From Dysgonomonas gadei ATCC BAA-286 (lineage in GTDB: Bacteria; Bacteroidota; Bacteroidia; Bacteroidales; Dysgonomonadaceae): a stretch of 64,000 nt of DNA. Every line of letters starts with the position of its first letter. Position 1 is the stretch's first letter. Shown here piece after piece: positions 1-8,539 of the stretch. The DNA lies in the NCBI RefSeq assembly GCF_000213555.1, contig NZ_GL891988.1, positions 62,001 to 126,000 of the forward strand. The letters are read 5' to 3'. Under the pieces are notes generated by a model. It was given only the letters and a program-made list of their open reading frames with translations, searched no databases and was not told the origin of the DNA. A program made the position numbers and the translations under genes.

Positions 1-187
1 ATTCTCTTTCAGAAAACTATTCAGTGATTCGTTCGATGTTACAAAGGATGGAGATGGACTGAGTCTGGATGCACCTTACAAAATAAATGGAGGTGCCTTT
101 AAGAACAACGACTGGTATTCTCTTACTATGATAAGTTTAACATGGGATTTTGGAGCAAGAATATGTCCTTGCCTGAATATTGATTAA
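1..187 (+). CDS. C-terminal end of a DUF6089-like outer-membrane protein (partial)
   Basis: The reading frame is open from the window edge and stops at a TAA at 185-187. It encodes about 61 residues. The tail ends with the motif TWDFGARICPCLNID, which resembles the end of the DUF6089 beta-barrel proteins that precede the isoprenyl transferase gene in many Bacteroidales. It lies 19 bp before uppS in the same direction, so it is probably the first gene of the uppS-bamA-ompH unit. The start and most of the gene are outside the window. The family call rests on the C-terminus and the neighbourhood only. Confidence 0.6.
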   Translation, partial: FSFRKLFSDSFDVTKDGDGLSLDAPYKINGGAFKNNDWYSLTMISLTWDFGARICPCLNID

Positions 188-206
188 TTATTAAACCAAA
201 ATACAG

Positions 207-956
207 ATGTCATATCTTGACCAAATAGATAAAACGCGGGTACCTAAGCACATTGCTGTCATAATGGACGGTAACGGGCGATGGGCTAAACGGCAGGACT
301 TGGACCGTACATTCGGTCACAAGGAAGGAATTTCCGCCGTACGCAGAGCTATTGAAGGCGCATCAAGAGCAGAGGTCCGTTATCTTACGCTTTATACATT
401 TTCTACCGAAAACTGGAAACGTCCGGAAGAAGAAGTGAAAGCACTGATGAGCCTGATGGTACAGGCTGTAGCAAATGAAACACCGGAGTTGGTTAAGAAT
501 AATGTCCGGGTAAAAGTTATCGGAGACATTGACCGGTTACCTGAAGATACTAAAAAAGCATTGGACTATTGCCTTGAGACCACATCTGTATGTACTGGCA
601 CAACCGTTATCTTAGCTTTAAGCTATTCTTCTAAATGGGAGTTGACCAGAGCAATGAAAAATATAGTGATTGACGTTAAGTCCGGAAAGATAGAACCAGA
701 TGCAATAACAGAAGACCTTGTCTCATCTTATCTGGAAACAAAAGGTATTCCAGATCCTGATATATTGGTAAGGACCGGAGGAGAGTTACGCATAAGTAAT
801 TTCCTTCTTTGGCAGATTGCTTATTCCGAGCTCTTTTTCTCCGATGAATTATGGCCTGATTTTAATGAAGAATCCTTATATAAAGCGATTGTTGATTTCC
901 AGAACAGAGAAAGACGATTCGGAAAGACGAGTGAACAAATTTCAGGAAAATCATGA
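207..956 (+). CDS. uppS: Isoprenyl transferase (undecaprenyl diphosphate synthase)
   Basis: Cytosolic cis-prenyltransferase that adds isopentenyl units to farnesyl diphosphate to make undecaprenyl diphosphate, the lipid carrier for peptidoglycan and surface glycans. The signature MDGNGRWAK appears at residues 20-28, with the catalytic Asp at residue 21. The family motif LVRTGGELRISNFLLWQ is near residue 190 and RERRFG lies near the end. The length of 249 aa is normal for the family. The start is 19 bp after the DUF6089-like stop, and bamA follows after 74 bp. This gene order is usual in Bacteroidales. The call is secure. Confidence 0.97.
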   Translation: MSYLDQIDKTRVPKHIAVIMDGNGRWAKRQDLDRTFGHKEGISAVRRAIEGASRAEVRYLTLYTFSTENWKRPEEEVKALMSLMVQAVANETPELVKNNVRVKVIGDIDRLPEDTKKALDYCLETTSVCTGTTVILALSYSSKWELTRAMKNIVIDVKSGKIEPDAITEDLVSSYLETKGIPDPDILVRTGGELRISNFLLWQIAYSELFFSDELWPDFNEESLYKAIVDFQNRERRFGKTSEQISGKS

Positions 957-1030
957 TCATTTTATGTCAACTCTATACTATAGATAATAAAAACAGGTTT
1001 AAATATTAGAAAGTAACTACGAAACAAAAT

Positions 1031-3709
1031 ATGTTCAAAAAAAGTTTATTTTTTCTATTCATTATCTTCTTCTGCTCAATTTCAACAGCCGTAAAAGCTC
1101 AGGGAATTACAGACAGTGCAGAAATTAAAAATGTGAATAAAGCCCTTCAGGTGAATGTGGACAGCCTGCCCGTTATCTCATACAATACCAGTAAGAAATA
1201 CGAAATAGCAGACATGAAGCTTTCCGGCATCGTAAATCCTATGTACGAAGACTTCACATTATTCGGATTTGCCCAGCTACAAGTTGGAGACAAGATTGAG
1301 ATCCCGGGACCGGAAATAACAAATGCGGTAAAACGCTTCTGGAGACAAGGATTATTCTCTGATGTAAAAATTCTGGCTACAAAGATTGAAGGAAATAAGA
1401 TATGGTTAGAGATAAACCTGAAAGAACGTCCTCGTATATCAGACATAGTATATACCGGAATGAAAAAAAGTGAGCGGCAGGATATTGAAGCCAAGATAGG
1501 TATGGTGAAGAACCTGCAAATCACACCAAACCAAATGGACCGGGCTAAAACTATCATAAAGAAATATTTCGATGAAAAAGGGTTTACCAAAGCCGAAATC
1601 ACATTAAGTGACAAGCCTGACTTATCTAAAGAAAATCACGTTATCCTTAATATTGATGTAGTTAAGAAGAACAAGACAAAAGTCAACAAGATCACGATAG
1701 AAGGTAATACTGAAGTAAAGGCCAGAACGCTGGAGAAAGCAATGAAAAAGACTCGCCACAAGAGTAATTTTCAGGCTTGGATAGCAAACTTCCTTCGTTC
1801 TACCAAATTCGTATCCGAAAGCTATGAAGAAGATAAAGAACTCCTCATAGAAAAATATAACGAACTTGGTTACCGGGACGCTGTGATCACATGGGACACC
1901 GTCTATGCTGATGCCCAGAAACCGGACAAAGTGGATATAGAAATCAAGGTGGATGAAGGGAAACAATACTTCCTTAAAGATGTAAAATGGGTTGGAAACA
2001 CTGTTTATCCTACATGGCAGTTACAGCAATTGCTAAATATGAAGCCGGGTGATGTATATAATCAAAAGAAATTGACAGAGCAATTATCTGCTAATGAAGA
2101 GTCTGTGATGAACTACTTCTATCAAAACCACGGTTATATATTCTCGAATGCCGATCCAGTGGAAGTAAATATAACCAATGACTCTATTGATTTGGAAATA
2201 CGTATCTCTGAAGGCCCGAAAGCTTCGATTCGGAAAGTAACTATAGCTGGTAATGACCGTGTATATGAAGATGTTGTACGTCGCGAATTACGGGTTAAGC
2301 CGGGAGCACTTTATAGCCGCGACGACATTGTGCGTTCACTGCGTGAAATCGCGCAGACAGGGCACTTCGATCCTGAAAACTTAAATCCGGGTATTGTACC
2401 GGATCCCGAATCAGGAACAGTGGATATCAACCTGCCATTAGTATCTAAAGCAAATGACCAGGTAGAATTTTCTGCCGGATGGGGACAGACTGGTATTATA
2501 GGAAAATTAAGTTTGAAATTCTCGAACTTCTCATTAAAGAATATGTTAAATCCTAAATCATATAAAGGGATTATTCCTCAGGGAGAAGGTCAGACACTTA
2601 CATTGAGTGCTCAGACAAATGCTAAATACTATCAATCATACTCCGCATCCTTTATGGATCCTTGGTTTGGTGGCAAGCGTCCAAACTCTTTATCGGTAGG
2701 AGTATATTATTCAAGACAAACGGACATCAATAGCCGCTATATCAACAATAGTTACGGCTCAGGTTACGGATATGGATATGGTTACGGATATGGGTATGGA
2801 AGCGGATACGGAAGCGGATATAGCGACTATAGTTTCGCAGCCGACCCTAATAAATCTATCCAGATGATCGGAGCCTCGGTAGGATATGGTAAACGCCTGA
2901 GCTGGCCGGATGACTACTTCTTTGTACAAGCCGAATTATCTTATCAGTTATATAGAATGAAAGACTGGGCATACTTTATTGTAAAAGATGGGGTTTGTAA
3001 CAACCTAAGTGTGAATCTTTCATTGAACAGGCGCTCTATCGACAATCCGGTATATACCCGTCGTGGTACGGATATATCCCTTAGCTTGCAGATAACTCCT
3101 CCTTTCTCTGCTTTTGACGGTAAAGATTATGCTAACATGAAATCGGATGAATATGGCTATGAACCGGGTGAAAAATTCAAATGGATAGAATATCATAAGT
3201 GGAAATTTAAAGCTAAAACTTTCACCTCTTTATATGACACACAAAAGACACCGGTATTGATGACCCGCACAGAATATGGATTTGTCGGATATTTCAACAA
3301 AAATAAGAAATCTCCATTCGAAACATTCTATATGGGAGGTGATGGTATGTCAGGATATTCAAGCACATATGCTACAGAAACGATCGGACTACGTGGTTAC
3401 GAAAACGGATCATTAGGTACACAGGCAAGTGCATACTCACGTTTAGCACTTGAATTAAGATACCCTCTTATTCTGGAACCATCATCAACAATCTATTTGC
3501 TGACATTTGTTGAAGCCGGTAATGCATGGAACGACCTGAAGAAATTCAATCCATTCGACCTTAAACGTTCTGCCGGTGTAGGAGCACGTATCATGCTCCC
3601 AATGATCGGACTTATGGGTATAGACTGGGCATATGGATTTGATGCACCCAACAATTCAACTGAGAAGAGTGGCAGCCAATTCCACTTTATTATCGGACAA
3701 GAGTTTTAA
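1031..3709 (+). CDS. bamA: Outer-membrane assembly factor BamA (Omp85)
   Basis: Central subunit of the BAM complex, which folds and inserts beta-barrel proteins into the outer membrane. The 892-aa protein has an N-terminal signal peptide (about residues 1-23, ending AVKAQ). POTRA repeats follow, roughly at residues 60-480, and then a C-terminal Omp85 barrel ending in FHFIIGQEF. One oddity is a low-complexity Gly/Tyr/Ser stretch at about residues 574-598 (bases 2750-2825), made of GY and GS dipeptides. It probably sits in an extracellular barrel loop. Two ompH-like chaperone genes follow, which fits joint function in outer-membrane protein delivery. Confidence 0.96.
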   Translation: MFKKSLFFLFIIFFCSISTAVKAQGITDSAEIKNVNKALQVNVDSLPVISYNTSKKYEIADMKLSGIVNPMYEDFTLFGFAQLQVGDKIEIPGPEITNAVKRFWRQGLFSDVKILATKIEGNKIWLEINLKERPRISDIVYTGMKKSERQDIEAKIGMVKNLQITPNQMDRAKTIIKKYFDEKGFTKAEITLSDKPDLSKENHVILNIDVVKKNKTKVNKITIEGNTEVKARTLEKAMKKTRHKSNFQAWIANFLRSTKFVSESYEEDKELLIEKYNELGYRDAVITWDTVYADAQKPDKVDIEIKVDEGKQYFLKDVKWVGNTVYPTWQLQQLLNMKPGDVYNQKKLTEQLSANEESVMNYFYQNHGYIFSNADPVEVNITNDSIDLEIRISEGPKASIRKVTIAGNDRVYEDVVRRELRVKPGALYSRDDIVRSLREIAQTGHFDPENLNPGIVPDPESGTVDINLPLVSKANDQVEFSAGWGQTGIIGKLSLKFSNFSLKNMLNPKSYKGIIPQGEGQTLTLSAQTNAKYYQSYSASFMDPWFGGKRPNSLSVGVYYSRQTDINSRYINNSYGSGYGYGYGYGYGYGSGYGSGYSDYSFAADPNKSIQMIGASVGYGKRLSWPDDYFFVQAELSYQLYRMKDWAYFIVKDGVCNNLSVNLSLNRRSIDNPVYTRRGTDISLSLQITPPFSAFDGKDYANMKSDEYGYEPGEKFKWIEYHKWKFKAKTFTSLYDTQKTPVLMTRTEYGFVGYFNKNKKSPFETFYMGGDGMSGYSSTYATETIGLRGYENGSLGTQASAYSRLALELRYPLILEPSSTIYLLTFVEAGNAWNDLKKFNPFDLKRSAGVGARIMLPMIGLMGIDWAYGFDAPNNSTEKSGSQFHFIIGQEF

Positions 3710-3798
3710 TCAACCGGAAATTAACATTATTTATAGGAACCGGAATAAACAAATGCATAAACTGTGTGTCTAATATATATCATCAAAAATCAACAGTT

Positions 3799-4314
3799 AT
3801 GAAAAGAATATTTTTACTATTAGCTTTATTTATAGGAATAACCGCAGGAAGCTATGCTCAAAAGTTTGCTCTTATAGATATGGAATATATATTGAAAAAT
3901 ATAAGTAGTTATGAGACCGCACAGGAACAACTTGACGTAATGTCTAAAAAATGGCAGGGCGAAGTAGAGAAAGTGCAACTCGACGTAAAGAACATGTACA
4001 AAAAATATCAGGCCGATCTTGTTTTCCTATCTGCAGAACAAAAGACAAAAAGGGAAAATGAAATCGTGGAGACAGAAAAAAGCCTGCAGGAACTGAACAA
4101 GAAATATTTTGGACCAGAGGGAGAACTTTTCAAGAAGAGGGAAGCCCTGGTGAAACCCATTCAGGATGATATATATAATGCTATAAAAGAAATATCCGAA
4201 GCCAAAGGCTATCAGCTTGTTCTCGACAGGGCATCGGCAGAAAGTGTTATTTTTGCTTCTCCCAGAATAGACATTAGCAATGAAGTTCTGGCAAAACTCG
4301 GATATTCAAAATAA
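3799..4314 (+). CDS. OmpH/Skp-family periplasmic chaperone (first copy)
   Basis: Skp-like chaperones hold unfolded outer-membrane proteins in the periplasm on the way to BamA. The start at 3799 is chosen because it gives a clean signal peptide (MKRIFLLLALFIG to SYAQ, about 20 residues). A GTG 33 bp upstream would place a polar extension before the hydrophobic core. The mature part opens with KFALIDMEYIL and continues with long charged coiled-coil helices (about residues 40-110) and a C-terminal region typical of OmpH. The length is 171 aa. It lies 89 bp after bamA and 56 bp before a second paralogue. The family call is firm, but the division of labour between the copies is unknown. Confidence 0.92.
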   Translation: MKRIFLLLALFIGITAGSYAQKFALIDMEYILKNISSYETAQEQLDVMSKKWQGEVEKVQLDVKNMYKKYQADLVFLSAEQKTKRENEIVETEKSLQELNKKYFGPEGELFKKREALVKPIQDDIYNAIKEISEAKGYQLVLDRASAESVIFASPRIDISNEVLAKLGYSK

Positions 4315-4370
4315 TTATTTATATTTGTCCTCAATAATATAGAATTAACCACTTAAAAGAACTTATAACT

Positions 4371-4871
4371 ATGTTTAAAAAGCTAATCCTATTGCTTATA
4401 GTAATAGCTCCAATGTCAATGTTCGCTCAGGATAAAATTGCATATATCAATGCAAATGAGATCTTTTCCAAGATGCCTGAACTAAAAGACGTTGAAACTA
4501 AACTTGCAGCAAAAAGCGAAACAATTAAAAAGAATGCAGCAGCTATAGAAGCTGAATACACAAAGAAAGTAGAAGAGTTCCAAAAGGACACTACAAATTT
4601 AACAGAAAGCATTCTTCTCGACAGACAAACTCAATTGGATGGACTAAGAGATAGGTATCAAAACTTTGTTCAAACAAGCCAAGCGGAATTTGAGAAAGAA
4701 CAACAAACGCTAATCACTCCTATTCAGCAAAAAATGAGACAAGCTATCAAAGATGTTGGCGATGAGAACAACTATGCATATATTTTAGATGCTGCAACGT
4801 TGTTACATATAGGCTCACATGCAACAGATGCGAGCAAAATGGTAAAAACTAAGTTAGGAATTACAGACTAG
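4371..4871 (+). CDS. OmpH/Skp-family periplasmic chaperone (second copy)
   Basis: Paralogue of the preceding gene, 166 aa. It has a signal peptide (residues 1-19, ending MSMFAQ), an opening strand KIAYINANEIF, and a Lys/Glu-rich coiled coil (about residues 45-120). It should likewise chaperone outer-membrane proteins in the periplasm. The tandem arrangement behind bamA is common in Bacteroidota. The gene ends just before a perfect bidirectional terminator, which closes the uppS-bamA-ompH transcription unit. Confidence 0.93.
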   Translation: MFKKLILLLIVIAPMSMFAQDKIAYINANEIFSKMPELKDVETKLAAKSETIKKNAAAIEAEYTKKVEEFQKDTTNLTESILLDRQTQLDGLRDRYQNFVQTSQAEFEKEQQTLITPIQQKMRQAIKDVGDENNYAYILDAATLLHIGSHATDASKMVKTKLGITD

Positions 4872-4885
4872 TAAGTCACATACAT

Positions 4886-4932
4886 AAAATAAGAATAGGC
4901 TAACCCGATAAGGATTAGCCTATTCTTATTTT
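4886..4932. terminator. Bidirectional intrinsic terminator between ompH and metY
   Basis: Perfect 18-bp inverted repeat (AAAATAAGAATAGGCTAA and its complement) with an 11-nt loop at 4904-4914. A/T runs at both ends make it work in both directions. It lies between the convergent stops of the second ompH gene and the metY-like gene. Confidence 0.9.
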
Positions 4933-4948
4933 AGCTTGCTGACTATAT

Positions 4949-6244
4949 TTATATCTTAGCCAAAGCTTGTTCCAAATCGGCCTTTATATCATTGACGTTC
5001 TCAATGCCGACCGAAATACGGAGTAACCCCGGTATGGCCCCCGTAGCCACTTTCTCTTCCTCTGATAACTGCTCATGGGTAGTCGTTGCAGGATGAATTA
5101 TCAAAGATTTGGCATCCCCTACATTCGCTAAATGGCTTATCAGTTCAAGAGAGTTTATCACTTTGTCGGCATTTTCGCCTGAGCCCTTTACCTTAAAGGA
5201 AAGAACTCCGCCAAATCCGTTCTTGAAATACTTCTTAGCCAGACTATGATAAGGACTGCTTTCAAGTCCCGGATAGTTCACATATTCCACTTTAGGGTGC
5301 TGTTCCAACCACTTTGCAATAGCCAACGTATTTTCTACATGGCGCTCAACTCGCAAAGACAATGTTTCCAAACCTTGCAACAAGAGGAAGGAGTTGAACG
5401 GGCTGATTGTATTGCCCCAATCACGAAGCCCCTCTACACGGGCGCGGATAGTAAAGGCAATATTACCGAACGGGCCATTTGCCCCAAAGACATCCCAGAA
5501 CACCAAACCATGATAGCTTTCGGAAGGTGCTGTAAATTCCGGGAACTTACCATTACCCCAGTTGAACTTTCCACTATCTACAATAACACCTCCCAGGGAA
5601 GTACCATGTCCGCCAATCCACTTGGTAGCACTTTCTACGACAATGGTTGCCCCATGTTCCAAAGGACGGAACAAGTAGCCTCCTGCCCCAAAAGTGTTAT
5701 CTACAATCAATGGAATGTCGTGTTTATTAGCCACAGCTGCAATAGCCTCAAAATCGGGTATATTCAAATCGGGATTACCTATTGTTTCCAGATAGATCGC
5801 TTTTGTATTGCTGTCTACCAGCTTTTCGAAAGAAGCAGGTTCGTCATCCGGTGTAAAGCGTGCTTCTACTCCCAAACGTTTGAATTGCGATTTGAACTGG
5901 TTATATGTACCACCGTAAAGATGAGATGTAGTGACAAAATTATCTCCTGCCGACAATATATTATTTAACGCAATGAATTGTGCAGACTGACCGGAAGAAG
6001 TAGCCAGAGCCGAGGCTCCACCCTCAAGAGCAGCAATACGCTTTTCGAAAACATCTGTAGTCGGATTCATCAGACGGGTATAGATATTTCCAAACTTGCG
6101 CAGACCGAACAAATCGGCTCCATACTGTGCATCGTCGAATGTATATGAACTTGTCTGATATATAGGAACTGCACGCGAACGCGTCACCGGCTCTTTTTCC
6201 TGTCCGGCATGTACTTGAAGGGTTTCAAATTTATATTTACTCAT
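4949..6244 (-). CDS. metY: O-acetylhomoserine (thiol)-lyase, MetY type
   Basis: PLP enzyme of the Cys/Met metabolism family that makes homocysteine from O-acetylhomoserine and sulfide; some members also accept O-acetylserine. The 431-aa length and the insert at residues 220-270 fit MetY rather than the shorter MetB/MetC enzymes. The PLP lysine is K208 in SATKWIGGHGT. The N-terminal motif TLQVHAG and the stretch NPTTDVFEKRIAALEGG are typical. It lies downstream of cysK on the same strand, 274 bp away, so both genes may serve sulfide assimilation. Exact substrate preference cannot be read from the sequence. Confidence 0.93.
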   Translation of the reverse strand: MSKYKFETLQVHAGQEKEPVTRSRAVPIYQTSSYTFDDAQYGADLFGLRKFGNIYTRLMNPTTDVFEKRIAALEGGASALATSSGQSAQFIALNNILSAGDNFVTTSHLYGGTYNQFKSQFKRLGVEARFTPDDEPASFEKLVDSNTKAIYLETIGNPDLNIPDFEAIAAVANKHDIPLIVDNTFGAGGYLFRPLEHGATIVVESATKWIGGHGTSLGGVIVDSGKFNWGNGKFPEFTAPSESYHGLVFWDVFGANGPFGNIAFTIRARVEGLRDWGNTISPFNSFLLLQGLETLSLRVERHVENTLAIAKWLEQHPKVEYVNYPGLESSPYHSLAKKYFKNGFGGVLSFKVKGSGENADKVINSLELISHLANVGDAKSLIIHPATTTHEQLSEEEKVATGAIPGLLRISVGIENVNDIKADLEQALAKI

Positions 6245-6275
6245 CTCTATAATTTTTTATATGATATATATTATT

Positions 6276-6352
6276 AAAAAAGTAATAAAAGTAACACGGG
6301 ATTGGCTGTTAGCTTTTGAGTCTGTAACCGATAACTATTAAAAAAGTAACAC
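6276..6352 (-). repeat. Inverted fragment of the dispersed GTTACC/AGCTAACAGC repeat family
   Basis: Read on the minus strand, 6276-6297 gives GTGTTACTTTTATTACTTTT. A second partial motif (GTGTTACTTTTT) is at 6341-6352, with GCTAACAGCC beside it at about 6304-6313. The same words occur on the plus strand in the repeat tracts near 17.7, 32.0 and 52.1 kb. The fragment sits in the leader between cysK and metY. No gene was seen in 6245-6518. Confidence 0.5.
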
Positions 6353-6518
6353 TTCTCACAATCAATGATCAACTATCAAAAAGCCTTGCACTAATAACTT
6401 AGATATAGATAAATATCTTATACAATGATAACAGTTACTATAATAAGTATGAGTAACCGGCAATAAGGCCAATTACTCAACTAAATCTAATAACCAAACA
6501 ATTTAACTATATACATGA

Positions 6519-7466
6519 TTAAAGGGGATACTCTTCAAAGGCATACAGCACTGTAGATAAGTAGCGCTCGCCTGTATCAGGTAAGATAACAACTATGTTC
6601 TTACCCTTATTTTCAGGTTTCCTTGCCAACAGAGTTGCTGCATAAGCTGCCGCTCCGGAAGATATTCCGACTAGCAGACCTTCCTCTCTGGCCAACTCAC
6701 GGCTTGTGCGTATTGCATCATCATTACTAACCTGAATTATTCCATCGACAAAAGATGCATCATATGTTTTGGGTATAAAACCGGCTCCGATACCTTGTAT
6801 CTTGTGTGGTCCCGGTGTGCCCCCCGACAGAACAGGAGAATCAGCAGGTTCAACTGCTATAATCTTTACATTCGGGTTGTATTTTTTCAATGTTTCTCCT
6901 ACTCCGCTCACTGTACCTCCTGTACCTACTCCGGATACAAAAATATCGACCTTCCCGTCCGTATCCCGCCAAATTTCTTCAGCTGTAGTACGTTTGTGAA
7001 TCGCGGGGTTAGCGGGGTTAGCAAATTGCTGCAAGATCACTGCTTTCGGATTTTCCTTCTGCAATTCTTCAGCTTTTGCAATAGCGCCTTTCATGCCTTC
7101 AGGACCAGGTGTTAAAACAATATTAGCACCTAATGCTTTCAGTAAATTGCGACGCTCGATACTCATCGTCTCCGGCATTGTCAATGTCAGCTTATACCCT
7201 TTAGCTGCGGCGACAAAAGCAAGCCCGATACCTGTATTGCCACTGGTTGGCTCTATTAGTTCGCTGTCAGATTTTAGAACACCCGATGCCTCAGCATCTT
7301 CTATCATCGCATTGGCAATACGGTCTTTTACACTCGAAGCAGGATTGAAATATTCCAGCTTTCCGATCACAGAGGCTTCAAGCCCGTGTTTTTTATTATA
7401 ATTTGAAAGCTCCAGTAATGGAGTGTTACCAATAAGGTCTGTTAATTTTTTAGCAATTTTTCCCAT
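6519..7466 (-). CDS. cysK: Cysteine synthase A (O-acetylserine sulfhydrylase)
   Basis: Cytosolic PLP enzyme that makes L-cysteine from O-acetylserine and sulfide. The PLP lysine is K47 in NPASSVKDRIA, and the phosphate-binding and substrate loop TSGNTG is at residues 74-79. The GISSGAAA motif near the C-terminus is also present. The length of 315 aa is normal for CysK, and there is no CBS domain. The start is supported by the usual N-terminus (AKKLTDLIGNTPLLEL). The upstream region has a Bacteroides-type -7 box and nested GGTAT palindromes, which suggests local repression or activation. It faces away from the arsenic operon. Confidence 0.96.
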   Translation of the reverse strand: MGKIAKKLTDLIGNTPLLELSNYNKKHGLEASVIGKLEYFNPASSVKDRIANAMIEDAEASGVLKSDSELIEPTSGNTGIGLAFVAAAKGYKLTLTMPETMSIERRNLLKALGANIVLTPGPEGMKGAIAKAEELQKENPKAVILQQFANPANPAIHKRTTAEEIWRDTDGKVDIFVSGVGTGGTVSGVGETLKKYNPNVKIIAVEPADSPVLSGGTPGPHKIQGIGAGFIPKTYDASFVDGIIQVSNDDAIRTSRELAREEGLLVGISSGAAAYAATLLARKPENKGKNIVVILPDTGERYLSTVLYAFEEYPL

Positions 7467-7501
7467 AAGATTATAATTTTAATATCTGATTTTCAATAAT
7501 A

Positions 7502-7571
7502 CAAAGGTATATGGTATTCTGCATTTATGAAATCGCTAAAGTAAGGTATTTTCATACCATAAACATGGTAT
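7502..7571 (-). promoter_or_regulatory. cysK promoter -7 box and upstream palindromes
   Basis: The minus strand of 7502-7509 reads TACCTTTG, matching the Bacteroides -7 consensus TAnnTTTG, 36 bp upstream of the cysK start. Further upstream, 7554-7571 is a perfect palindrome (ATACCAT, 4-nt spacer, ATGGTAT). It overlaps a second inverted repeat, GGTAT-TTTC-ATACC, at 7545-7558. Repeated GGTAT words suggest a regulator site. No clear -33 TTTG was found at the right distance. Confidence 0.5.
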
Positions 7572-7627
7572 ATTTCAAGTCAGAATAGTTGTATCGATCC
7601 ATATTCGAATAAAAATTCGTCGGTTAA

Positions 7628-7662
7628 TTTGCGGATTAAAAATACATTCGTATATTTACGAA
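7628..7662 (+). promoter_or_regulatory. arsR promoter with overlapping ArsR operator
   Basis: TTTG at 7628-7631 is followed after 19 nt by TATATTTA at 7651-7658, close to the Bacteroides -33/-7 pattern. Lying over the -7 box is the palindrome TTCGTATATTTACGAA at 7647-7662. A second site of the form TTCGT-N6-ACGAA precedes arsC, so this is the likely ArsR operator. Its position would block polymerase until arsenite is bound. Confidence 0.65.
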
Positions 7663-7679
7663 CAATAAATATCGAGTCT

Positions 7680-8000
7680 ATGTCAAAGAAAGAATTAACA
7701 GCCGATCAGGAACAATTAGCCCGTTTTGCTAAAGCATTAGGACATCCTATTCGTATTGCCATACTTGAAATGCTTGCCAATCAATCATGCTGCTATCATG
7801 GCGATATGTCAGAGGTTTTGCCCATTGCCAAAAGCACGCTGTCTCAGCATTTGAATGAACTAAAAGATGCAGGATTAATTCAGGGGACAATTACATTACC
7901 CACCGTGAAATATTGTATCAATAACGAGAACTGGAATAAAGCTAAAGAACTATTTGGTGTTTTTTTTACTCAATTACAGAAAACAGACGATATTTGCTGA
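7680..8000 (+). CDS. arsR: ArsR-family arsenical repressor
   Basis: Small winged-helix repressor (106 aa) of the ArsR/SmtB family. It should leave the operator when arsenite binds. The start at 7680 is preferred over the longer frame, because the upstream part overlaps the promoter and operator. The recognition helix region reads PIAKSTLSQHLNELKDAGL. A Cys pair in NQSCCYHGD (residues 38-39, counted from this start) sits where ArsR proteins carry metalloid-binding cysteines. It is followed after 4 bp by the GNAT gene and then arsC and acr3. Arsenic specificity is inferred from these neighbours. Confidence 0.9.
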   Translation: MSKKELTADQEQLARFAKALGHPIRIAILEMLANQSCCYHGDMSEVLPIAKSTLSQHLNELKDAGLIQGTITLPTVKYCINNENWNKAKELFGVFFTQLQKTDDIC

Positions 8001-8004
8001 TATT

Positions 8005-8466
8005 ATGGACATCAGGTTTGCAACAAAAAAGGATATCCCTGCTATTAAAGAGTTATTCCGTTCAACTATCCTTGCGGTCAATTTGAAAGACTATACACCC
8101 GAACAGGTCGGATGCTGGGCTGCAAGGGGAGAAGACGTGAGTGTATGGGAGGAACGGATAAATGAGCAATACTTTATACTTGCCGAGGAAAACAATACAA
8201 TATTAGGGTTTGCTGCCCTAAAATTGTCAGGGTATTTAAATTCTATGTTTGTCCATAAGGACTATCAGGGGAAGGGCATTGCAACATTCTTACTTAAAAA
8301 GATTGAAGAATATGCACGGTTAAAAGATATTTCAGAAATAACTGCTGATGTCAGTATTACAGCCCAACCTTTCTTCTCAAAAAAAGGCTATGTTATTTTG
8401 GAACAACAGACCGTTTGCATTGGTATTTCCATGACAAACTATAAAATGTCAAAAGTTTTATCCTGA
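8005..8466 (+). CDS. GNAT-family N-acetyltransferase in the ars operon
   Basis: Acetyl-CoA-dependent acetyltransferase of 153 aa. The start MDIRFATKKDIP at 8005, 4 bp after the arsR stop, replaces a longer overlapping frame. The acetyl-CoA-binding motif is clear (VHKDYQGKGIATFLL, about residues 89-103). The segment DYTPEQVGCWA resembles the YafP-like GNAT subgroup. Position between arsR and arsC suggests co-repression with arsenic resistance. ArsN acetyltransferases detoxify organoarsenical amino acids, but close similarity to ArsN is not evident here. The substrate is unknown. Confidence 0.8.
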   Translation: MDIRFATKKDIPAIKELFRSTILAVNLKDYTPEQVGCWAARGEDVSVWEERINEQYFILAEENNTILGFAALKLSGYLNSMFVHKDYQGKGIATFLLKKIEEYARLKDISEITADVSITAQPFFSKKGYVILEQQTVCIGISMTNYKMSKVLS

Positions 8467-8485
8467 TATTTTTTTAAGATAAGCA

Positions 8486-8501
8486 TTCGTTATTCGACGA
8501 A
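8486..8501 (+). promoter_or_regulatory. Second ArsR-type operator upstream of arsC
   Basis: TTCGT-TATTCG-ACGAA at 8486-8501 has the same arms and spacer length (5-6-5) as the palindrome in front of arsR. It lies in the 73-bp gap before arsC. The arsC-acr3 pair may therefore have its own arsenite-controlled promoter. Confidence 0.6.
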
Positions 8502-8539
8502 ATAGAAACTGTTAGTATAAACACGAAATTATAAACAAT

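Noticed and set aside
5246..5968. 240-codon plus-strand frame opposite metY
   Set aside because: It lies wholly antisense to a well-supported enzyme, has many Cys/Ile/Phe runs typical of shadow frames and no family resemblance.
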